A DNA stretch of 12,212 bases from CBFHOS01 sp965657645 (GTDB lineage: Bacteria; Pseudomonadota; Alphaproteobacteria; Puniceispirillales; Puniceispirillaceae), in NCBI GenBank assembly GCA_965657645.1, contig CBFHOS010000040.1:1-12212 (forward strand). Reading direction: 5' to 3'. The position numbers were made by a program, and so were the translations under genes. Every line of letters starts with the position of its first letter. Position 1 is the stretch's first letter. Shown piece by piece: positions 6,449-12,212 of the stretch. The notes under the pieces are model-generated. The model made no database searches. It saw nothing but the letters and a program-made list of their open reading frames with translations, and was not told where the DNA came from.

Positions 6449-8800
6449 ATGTCCAACCAAAACAATCCATCAGATGCCGCCAAAACCGATTGGGGTCTAA
6501 AGGCTCTTTATGTCCTGACCGTCGTGATGGTTATCGTGGGTTTGATTAACTCCACCCCGGGCATTCCGGGTTATGATGATTTGGCCAGTTCGCTGATTGG
6601 CATTGAGGGCGCTACCTTCCGAAAATTTCCATTTGAATATTTTTATCCCGGCTTCTTTTTGCTGATGATGGTCATTGTCGCGCTCAAACATTCGATGTGG
6701 CGTGACTGGGCGGACAAATCAAAATTGCGGCGGCGATTTGGTCTGTTTATGGATATCGCGCTGGTCGTTATGGCGGCGGTTATTTCCCTCACCTATATCA
6801 TCGAGATCGAAGCCATTTGCCTGATTGATCAGATTAATGGTGATCGCGCGTTGCTATTGGCAGAGAGCCTTAAGACAGAGATTGAATTTGCCGCCTCTTT
6901 AGGGCTTGATCCGCCAACGACGGTTGATGACCCTAGCTGTATCACCACAACTGGCGGTTGGCTGGTGCTTATTGTTGGCGTCGCGATCGTGGTTTTCCTT
7001 GCCTATAACATCAAGGTCTGGAGCTTGGCTCTGGTTATGGTGGCGCTGGTTATTGCCGCCTACACCATCATCACGGTTCTGGTTTGGTATTTCCACGGAC
7101 CAGAGGACATCAACAAATACTTCATGACAAAGCTTGCAGGTGAACCTCGGCTGCTAAGCGATGGGCGGCCAAGGGTGCATGATATTCTGGTTAATAATTC
7201 CGCCGGTATGCTTGGTCGTTTCATGGATATTGTGCTTAACACAATTTTCCCTTATCTGGTTTTGGGCTCCCTCTTTGGTGCCTCTGCTGGTGGCCGCTCG
7301 CTGATCAAGCTGGCGTTCCGCTGGACCCGTAATTTACGCGGGGGACCGGCGCATGCGGCGATCGTGTCCTCGGCCATGTTTGGCACTATTTCCGGTGGCC
7401 CGATTGTGAATGTCCTCTCAACCGGCGTGCTAACCATCCCGATGATGTTAAAGCGCGGATTTAGCCGGACGTTTTCTGGCGGTGTTGAGGCCGCGGCATC
7501 GTCGGGTGGATCCATCATGCCGCCGGTTATGGGTGTTGCCGCCTTTGTTGTGGCGGCGCTTACCGCCGTGCCTTACTCCAGCGTCATTGTGGCGGCGGCA
7601 ATACCGGCTGTGGCCTATTTCTTCTGCCTGTTCCTATCGGTATCCTTCCAAGCGCGCAAACAACGTATTCAGGCGATTGGTGAACTCACCGAGGAAATGA
7701 TGATCGACCGACAGGATATATTGAACCTGCTGATGATCTTCCTGCCTATCCTGCTTATTCTTGGGCTCCTGCTGACCTCAAAAGAGTCTGTGGGTTGTGG
7801 TCCCTTTGGGGCGATTTTTGGGGCTGAACGCATCATTACCGATGCTGGCTGTGAAGTGATTAGCCGCCCATGGATCCAGCGACTGGTGCAAAATGCAGCG
7901 GGTGATGCCGGTAGTGCTGGCTGGTTTGCGGTGGTGCTATTGATGTTCCTGTTGTTCCTTGACCCAGAGGTCCGGGCAAAGCCGAAAAAGCTTCTTGATG
8001 GCCTATCCCAAGCTGGCACATTGATCGCCACGCTCTATCTCATGTTCCTGACTGTTTCGATCATTGATTTCTGTTTGAAATTCACTGGCCTGCCGACCTT
8101 CATTTCGCTTGATGTGCTTGGCGTTCTAAACGAGCTAGGCATTGGCCAAGGCGGCTCGACGATGTTCCAGTTGGTAGCGCTATTCTTGACCATGTTTATG
8201 GCCATATTGCTCGGCATGGGGATGCCAGCGGTTCCGGCATATATTAATGTCGCATTGTTGTTGGGGCCGGTTCTAATCGGCCTTGGCATTGCCACTTTCA
8301 CCGCGCATATGTTCATCTTCTATTTTGCCGTGGCTAGCGCGATCACCCCGCCGGTGGCCCTTGCCGCCTTTGCCGCCTCGACCATTACCAAGGCCGACCC
8401 AATGTCGACGGCCTTCTCCGCGGTCAAGTCCGGCATTGTGATGTTCATCATTCCGTTCATCTTTGCGATGTATCCGGAACTTTTGCTCATCGAAGCGGCA
8501 CAGATTGACGCCTCAAATCCGAGTAGCGCATCAGCCGCCTATCTGCCTGGCTATGATGGCACCATCGATGCTGGGGCACTTGTGCTGGTGCTAGCGCGGC
8601 TTGCAATGGCGCTCTATCTGATTTCGAGTGCGCTGGCTGGCTTTGACATAAAGGAGCTGGACTGGGGCGAGATTGCTGTGCGTTTGGGCTTGGCTGTATT
8701 GGTCCTCATTAGTATTCCGTCCATCCATATTCCGGCCTTTGCCGCGGCGTTAATGATCATAGCATTCCATTATTGGCGCTCAAAGCGACGTGTTGCATAG
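6449..8800 (+). CDS. TRAP transporter fused permease, 4TM/12TM type
   Basis: A 783-residue inner-membrane protein that joins the small DctQ-like and large DctM-like subunits, the arrangement normal for TAXI systems. The N-terminal third has several helices and a periplasmic-type loop around PTTVDDPSC. The DctM part carries GGPIVNVLSTGVLTIPMML, EAAASSGGSIMPPVMG, GMGMPAVPAYINVALLLGP and YFAVASAITPPVALAAFAAS, the ion- and substrate-path motifs of the family. Transport is driven by an ion gradient, usually sodium, and depends on the binding protein encoded 111 bases upstream. A TTG at 6413 is in frame, but the ATG at 6449, with GAGAG at 6436-6440, is the better start because it leads directly to a soluble N-terminus and helix 1. 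Confidence 0.93.
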   Translation: MSNQNNPSDAAKTDWGLKALYVLTVVMVIVGLINSTPGIPGYDDLASSLIGIEGATFRKFPFEYFYPGFFLLMMVIVALKHSMWRDWADKSKLRRRFGLFMDIALVVMAAVISLTYIIEIEAICLIDQINGDRALLLAESLKTEIEFAASLGLDPPTTVDDPSCITTTGGWLVLIVGVAIVVFLAYNIKVWSLALVMVALVIAAYTIITVLVWYFHGPEDINKYFMTKLAGEPRLLSDGRPRVHDILVNNSAGMLGRFMDIVLNTIFPYLVLGSLFGASAGGRSLIKLAFRWTRNLRGGPAHAAIVSSAMFGTISGGPIVNVLSTGVLTIPMMLKRGFSRTFSGGVEAAASSGGSIMPPVMGVAAFVVAALTAVPYSSVIVAAAIPAVAYFFCLFLSVSFQARKQRIQAIGELTEEMMIDRQDILNLLMIFLPILLILGLLLTSKESVGCGPFGAIFGAERIITDAGCEVISRPWIQRLVQNAAGDAGSAGWFAVVLLMFLLFLDPEVRAKPKKLLDGLSQAGTLIATLYLMFLTVSIIDFCLKFTGLPTFISLDVLGVLNELGIGQGGSTMFQLVALFLTMFMAILLGMGMPAVPAYINVALLLGPVLIGLGIATFTAHMFIFYFAVASAITPPVALAAFAASTITKADPMSTAFSAVKSGIVMFIIPFIFAMYPELLLIEAAQIDASNPSSASAAYLPGYDGTIDAGALVLVLARLAMALYLISSALAGFDIKELDWGEIAVRLGLAVLVLISIPSIHIPAFAAALMIIAFHYWRSKRRVA

Positions 8801-8847
8801 GGCGGTGAATGCGTTTTTAGAGTATATTTTGTAGAGGAACTGTAGCC

Positions 8848-9177
8848 ATGAACGATCCAAAATTCACCAGCTTTACGACTGTCGACTTTCTAAGTGACAT
8901 CGATATGGATAGATGGATTGAATTCGTGGAAGCGACCTCGCCGGAATGGTCCAAGCAGATGAAAAGCCGTGGCCTCATCAAATGGCAGATGACACGCATT
9001 TGGAATAAGGGCGAAGTGTATCGGCTGATACTGGTATTTGAATATGAGAACAAGGCGGCGTTCGAGGCCAATCAAGATTATCTAAATAACGTATTTGCCA
9101 ATCACCCGACGAACCGCGAATTAATGGTAACAGCCAAGGTTAGCGCCAATCGCGGTATCGTTATCATGGATGCCTAA
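8848..9177 (+). CDS. small uncharacterised protein, possibly dimeric alpha/beta-barrel fold
   Basis: A 109-residue soluble protein without signal peptide or membrane segment. I do not recognise the family by motif. The pattern of a beta strand (FTSFTTVDFL), a helix (MDRWIEFVEATSPEW), two strands (IKWQMTRIWN and VYRLILVFEYE), a helix (AAFEANQDYLNNVF) and a last strand (ELMVTAKVSA) fits the ferredoxin-like fold of ABM, EthD or NIPSNAP-type proteins. This is inference from pattern. AGAGGAA lies about ten bases upstream of ATG 8848. It begins 47 bases after the permease stop with no visible terminator, so it may be co-transcribed with the transporter and act on its solute. Confidence 0.72.
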   Translation: MNDPKFTSFTTVDFLSDIDMDRWIEFVEATSPEWSKQMKSRGLIKWQMTRIWNKGEVYRLILVFEYENKAAFEANQDYLNNVFANHPTNRELMVTAKVSANRGIVIMDA

Positions 9178-9255
9178 TTTGCCTGACTTGCAGTGACGCC
9201 TATTCTGGCGCATTCTGTGGGGCAACGATCCCCCCTAGCCAAAAGAGAGACTGAC

Positions 9256-9741
9256 ATGCCTAGTTTTGATGTTGTTAGCAAAACCGATATGACCGCCGTA
9301 GATAATGCGCTTGCTGGCGTGGTCAAGGAAATTGGTGTGCGCTATGACTTTAAGGGTAGCAAATGCGAGGTGACCAAGACCGATGAAACGATCTTGATCA
9401 AAGCCGATGACGAGTTGAAACGGCGCCAGGTCGAGGAGTTACTGGTCGTCCATCTCACCCGCAAAGGCGTCGATACAAAGGCATTGGAATTTGGCCAACC
9501 GGAACAGGCAGGCGGCAATACCATTCGCCAGAATGTTACGGTAAAACAAGGCGTCCAACGCGAGGTAGCACAGAAAATCGTCAAGGCAATCAAAGGGGCA
9601 AAGGTGAAAACCCAAGCCTCTATCCAAGGTGACGAGGTACGCATATCAGGCAAAAAGCGCGATGATCTGCAAGCCACAATGGCCCTCATCAAAGAGATGG
9701 ATATTGACCTGCCGCTTCAGTTCGAAAACTTCCGCGACTAG
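9256..9741 (+). CDS. yajQ: YajQ family nucleotide-binding protein (UPF0234, DUF520)
   Basis: A 161-residue cytoplasmic protein that matches YajQ across its length: N-terminal MPSFDVVSKTDM, the early VRYDFKGS segment, GGNTIRQNVTVKQGV in the middle, RISGKKRDDLQ, and the C-terminal QFENFRD. YajQ proteins have two ferredoxin-like domains and bind RNA or nucleotides; a Xanthomonas member is a cyclic di-GMP effector. Which ligand this one uses is unknown. The frame is open from a GTG at 9193, but the 21 extra residues are absent from the family and the N-terminus matches from ATG 9256, which has AAGAGAGA upstream. It is 78 bases after the preceding gene and converges with the minus-strand gene pair. 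Confidence 0.93.
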   Translation: MPSFDVVSKTDMTAVDNALAGVVKEIGVRYDFKGSKCEVTKTDETILIKADDELKRRQVEELLVVHLTRKGVDTKALEFGQPEQAGGNTIRQNVTVKQGVQREVAQKIVKAIKGAKVKTQASIQGDEVRISGKKRDDLQATMALIKEMDIDLPLQFENFRD

Positions 9742-9745
9742 CCTA

Positions 9746-9794
9746 TAGCCCGTCTATTTTAAATGTATCTATCTCAAGTCGGGCTACTTATTTT
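9746..9794 (+). terminator. possible terminator between convergent genes
   Basis: TAGCCCG (9746-9752) pairs with CGGGCTA (9780-9786), followed by CTTATTTT on the plus strand. It begins four bases after the yajQ stop and ends next to the stop of the opposite gene. The 27-base loop is long for a rho-independent terminator, so this is tentative. Confidence 0.35.
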
Positions 9795-10618
9795 ACAAGG
9801 ATACTACCGGAGAACGGGCCACTGGCGATGTCGGCTATCGCACCAGCGCCGTCTACACTGGCCTGCGCACCATAGTTGGTGATGATAAAGTCGAATTGCA
9901 TGTTCGATGTCTCAGACGTGATTGTGAACGGGGTCGTTAAATTGATAACGCCAACTAGCTTGGTCACACCAGTGCACTCATCGCTCGTGTAATCAGTGCT
10001 GTCACGCCGAACACGGGCATCATTAATCAAGAATGCGTCAATCGTACCGACTGGAATGCTCGCCCCAATAAAGCCTGAATAGCATGTGCCAGAATCAAAA
10101 TTATTCAGAACATTGGGGTAATCTGTGCCCGGCGCAGTGGTTGTCGCACCGCCCGATCCATCAGCGTAATAAGTGTTACCGTCGGGCGCCGAAATCTCGG
10201 CGTTTACGGTAAAGGTCTTGCCCAGAATAATATACGGAAACCCATAGGTGCCATTCGCTGGGCGGGTGTTAATGCCCTCCAAATCGACCGGTGCATTAAG
10301 CGCCGCGGCCACATCATATGTGAAACCGGACGTGTTAGAGAATACCACACTACATGAGCTCTCATCCATAGTGGCAACGCTACCACCGCCTACCCCTGCG
10401 GTATTTGCGCCAAATGGGTGCGACGTGCAAACGCCCATCTCATAAATAACCACCCCATATGTTGATGGGGTGATCCGGCAGGTGGAGTTATTCGGACTTG
10501 AGGGAGAACACACACCAGTAGACAATCCACCAGAACCGTTATTCAACGCAGCCAGCGCATTGGTGGCCATCATCGGCGATAAGACAATTAGGAAAATACC
10601 AAATAACAAACGAGACAT
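9788..10618 (-). CDS. secreted cysteine-containing beta-rich protein, unknown family
   Basis: A 276-residue exported protein. Residues 1-23 form a signal peptide (positive start, LLFGIFLIVLSP core, ALA before the cut). The mature chain is rich in Gly, Ser, Thr and Asn, has six cysteines that could form three disulfides, and shows alternating strand-like segments such as YGVVIYEMGVC, NGTYGFPYIILGKTFTV and MQFDFIITNYG. I do not recognise the family. A GTG at 10627 is in frame, but AGGAGGT (10626-10632) is spaced for ATG 10618, which I use. The upstream gene stops one base before this start, so the two are coupled in translation. Given the neighbour, it may be a surface-exposed or secreted partner of the beta-barrel lipoprotein; this is inference. 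Confidence 0.8.
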   Translation of the reverse strand: MSRLLFGIFLIVLSPMMATNALAALNNGSGGLSTGVCSPSSPNNSTCRITPSTYGVVIYEMGVCTSHPFGANTAGVGGGSVATMDESSCSVVFSNTSGFTYDVAAALNAPVDLEGINTRPANGTYGFPYIILGKTFTVNAEISAPDGNTYYADGSGGATTTAPGTDYPNVLNNFDSGTCYSGFIGASIPVGTIDAFLINDARVRRDSTDYTSDECTGVTKLVGVINLTTPFTITSETSNMQFDFIITNYGAQASVDGAGAIADIASGPFSGSILVK

Positions 10619-10619
10619 C

Positions 10620-11615
10620 TTAAACACCTCCTGATGATGCAGAGAATTCTTTTAAGACCACGATTTGGTTATTACGCCGCACCTCATCCAACAAATGGCG
10701 CCGCATCGATTTCCGCTCGAACATCTGCTCTGAGAAAAATGGGCCATTAGATTCAGTTGGGCCATTGCCCATTTTCACCGCATAGGTCAGTTTCATGAAG
10801 TTTTCATCCTTACGGCTACCCTCATAGTCTTTCGTGCCCATTTCCACGCTGATGCCGGGACCAATGATATGCGAGAACGCGACGCTATAGGTTTTACCCT
10901 TAACGTCCGATGATGAATCAGGCACATCCCATTTCCACGTTTTCACATATAGCTTGCCGCTCGGGATATAGGGAAGCTGGCCACCAACTTCGATGTCATA
11001 GCCATCAAGGGCCCGCTCTCGGGTACCGTTATTCGTCTTCCAATCGGTAAGCGCCATATATTTGTTGGCGTTCAATTCCAACGCAGAGCTGCGTAATTCA
11101 ACACCTATGCTTGTTCTCTGGTGGCCTATATCGAAATCATAATCGTAAAAGGCATTCACCCCTTGGAAGAACATTTCGTCATCACTCAATTTGCGATAAC
11201 CAAGACCGAGATTGACCACCTTGCGAGAGTCGCTACTGGTTAATCCACCTTGGAAAAATGATTGGCTGTGGTCGGTAGTGCCGTAGGACAGGCCAGTCAC
11301 ATTCTTTAACTCGATGCGGCTACTGCCCTTGTCAGCACCAGTGATGCTGATCGATGTTTTCGAGTTTTCAATATTGCTATCAATTGCTCTGGCCGCATTC
11401 TCCGCTACCTGTTTGCTGGCTTCATTCACCAATTGGGCCTGCACGGTGCCTTCAGGATCCGCGCTCCCCGCCGCTGAGCTTACCGTTTTAGCAAGCTTGG
11501 CTTCGGCCGCTTCAGCTGATTTATCGGGGCCTGTAAAGAAATTGGCAGTGCCTTCTAAAACGGCACAACCAGTTAATGCAACGCTGCAAAACAGCAATCC
11601 CGTTACAACTTTCAT
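10620..11615 (-). CDS. lipoprotein with inverse-autotransporter (intimin/invasin-type) beta-domain, no passenger
   Basis: A 331-residue outer-membrane protein. A lipoprotein signal peptide ends at the lipobox LTGC with C17. An Ala/Glu/Lys-rich, probably helical stretch (about 30-80) follows. From about 95 the chain resembles the inverse-autotransporter beta-domain: SFFQGGLTSSD, NLGLGYRKL, MFFQGVNAFYDYDFDIGHQR, LELNANKYMALTDWK and the DGYDIEVGGQLPY segment, all with counterparts in intimins. The end, RRHLLDEVRRNNQIVVLKEF, resembles the linker after the intimin barrel, and the chain then stops without Ig-like passenger domains. A TTG at 11627 is in frame, but ATG 11615 with GGGG six bases upstream gives a standard lipoprotein signal. 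A lipidated barrel without passenger is unusual. The family call is by motif, not search. Confidence 0.8.
   Translation of the reverse strand: MKVVTGLLFCSVALTGCAVLEGTANFFTGPDKSAEAAEAKLAKTVSSAAGSADPEGTVQAQLVNEASKQVAENAARAIDSNIENSKTSISITGADKGSSRIELKNVTGLSYGTTDHSQSFFQGGLTSSDSRKVVNLGLGYRKLSDDEMFFQGVNAFYDYDFDIGHQRTSIGVELRSSALELNANKYMALTDWKTNNGTRERALDGYDIEVGGQLPYIPSGKLYVKTWKWDVPDSSSDVKGKTYSVAFSHIIGPGISVEMGTKDYEGSRKDENFMKLTYAVKMGNGPTESNGPFFSEQMFERKSMRRHLLDEVRRNNQIVVLKEFSASSGGV
10626..10632 (-). promoter_or_regulatory. Shine-Dalgarno inside the last codons of the upstream gene
   Basis: AGGAGGT on the minus strand lies seven bases before ATG 10618 and forms part of the final Ser-Gly-Gly-Val codons of the beta-domain lipoprotein. 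It decides the start of the secreted protein and places ribosome reloading at the stop codon of the first gene. Confidence 0.75.
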
Positions 11616-11744
11616 GAAAAACCCCAATCAATATTTTGGCCCGAAAGCCCCCATGTTATAATTTTGTATAGGCAATCTATATATTAGCCTTGCATAATTT
11701 ACTGGCTCAGATCAACGCATAATCCGATATAGCCCGATACGATC

Positions 11745-11783
11745 ACACGCGGCAGGGCACACGCGGCAGGGCACACGCGGCAG
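11745..11783. repeat. 14-bp tandem repeat, 2.8 copies, intergenic
   Basis: The unit ACACGCGGCAGGGC occurs at 11745-11758 and 11759-11772, followed by the first 11 bases of a third copy at 11773-11783, all exact. It lies in the 190-base spacer between two minus-strand genes, 22 bases after the stop of the right-hand gene. The rest of the spacer (about 11640-11700) is AT-rich and probably holds the promoter of the beta-domain lipoprotein gene; no clear -35/-10 pair was found. Confidence 0.85.
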
Positions 11784-11805
11784 ACATCAACCTAGTTTTC
11801 ATGGC

Positions 11806-12212
11806 TTAGCCATTGAGGTATGAATCCAATATCGCAATGGCATCTTCATTGATCCCCACGCGCCGATTGATGGTAGCGCTCGATTGTGGCAAGGGCATCA
11901 CCTTGAACCCGATAAAGGCTAGTGCCTTTGACCGTTCATCCAACACATCAAACAAACGGTCCAGCGCATCCTTGGACAAGGACGAGTTTGGGTATGGGAA
12001 TTTAGATCCCTCAAACGCGCCAAAGGGCATATGCAGATCCTTCCACGGACCGTACGCATCATCCGCGCCCGTACTGCCAGAGAAGATCAGCGCAAACGGA
12101 ACCCCGCTTTGCTGGACCATTTCCAGATGGGTGATCGCATGGTCTGCGTCCCTGCCCTCAACAGTTGACCGGCCCGTATTCAGCGCCACGCCCAGATTTT
12201 CGATCCCCATAG
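11806..12212 (-). CDS. C-terminal part of an unidentified protein, possibly DUF4862/TIM-barrel type
   Basis: The visible 134 residues end at a TAG at 11806; the gene runs off the right edge. The Met at 12210 is probably internal, because it opens straight into a core-like segment, GIENLGVALNTGRSTVEGRD, and only two bases remain upstream. Further segments are VPFALIFSGSTGADDAYG, WKDLHMPFGAFEG and a C-terminal INRRVGINEDAIAILDSYL. The alternation of strands ending in Asn, Gly or Asp with helices suggests the last part of a xylose-isomerase-like TIM barrel, and the wording recalls DUF4862 proteins; this is from memory and weak. It is soluble, without membrane segments. Function is unknown. Confidence 0.72.
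   Translation of the reverse strand, partial: MGIENLGVALNTGRSTVEGRDADHAITHLEMVQQSGVPFALIFSGSTGADDAYGPWKDLHMPFGAFEGSKFPYPNSSLSKDALDRLFDVLDERSKALAFIGFKVMPLPQSSATINRRVGINEDAIAILDSYLNG

Noticed and set aside
9219..9234. GGGG/CCCC pairing before yajQ
   Set aside because: The stem is only four bases long and can arise by chance; it lacks a T-run and conserved context.
9193..9255. Longer N-terminus for YajQ from a GTG
   Set aside because: YajQ proteins start at MPSFD-like sequence, which matches ATG 9256.

Overview
The window looks like a chromosomal stretch from a marine alphaproteobacterium with intermediate G+C, possibly a SAR116-like lineage. This is an inference from the gene mix (a TAXI-type TRAP transporter, a RutE-like nitroreductase, YajQ, a CopCD cluster) and from the dense packing; no rRNA or other phylogenetic marker is present. 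I found no tRNA, rRNA, CRISPR array, transposase or phage gene.

Layout. Positions 30-1924 (+): a small SAM-dependent methyltransferase, then a Bcr/CflA-type MFS drug exporter. Positions 1980-4231 (-): a four-gene copper-type cluster in the order DUF4396 membrane protein, periplasmic CopC, membrane CopD, and a small CopD/HemJ-like membrane protein. Positions 4232-4495: a 264-base spacer with a 12-bp inverted repeat and a 14-bp direct repeat. Positions 4496-5077 (-): a RutE/HadB-like nitroreductase, divergent from a TRAP operon. Positions 5279-9177 (+): TAXI solute-binding protein, fused 4TM/12TM TRAP permease, and a small protein probably of alpha/beta-barrel type. Two hairpins separate the binding-protein and permease genes. 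Positions 9256-9741 (+): YajQ. Positions 9788-11615 (-): a lipoprotein with an intimin/invasin-type inverse-autotransporter beta-domain, followed one base later by a secreted cysteine-containing protein. Positions 11806-12212 (-): the C-terminal part of an unidentified protein cut by the window edge.

How the genes work together. CopC should bind copper in the periplasm and CopD move or handle it across the inner membrane. The two flanking small membrane proteins are candidates for the same pathway. The TAXI protein captures an unidentified organic acid or similar solute and hands it to the fused permease. The beta-domain lipoprotein and the secreted protein next to it are tightly coupled in translation and look like a surface pair. 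This is the most unusual part of the window, because inverse autotransporters normally carry barrel and passenger in one chain.

Several start codons were moved downstream from the longest open frame, because a Shine-Dalgarno sequence, signal peptide or family N-terminus supports the internal start. Two intergenic spacers carry short G+C-rich tandem repeats (17 bp and 14 bp units).
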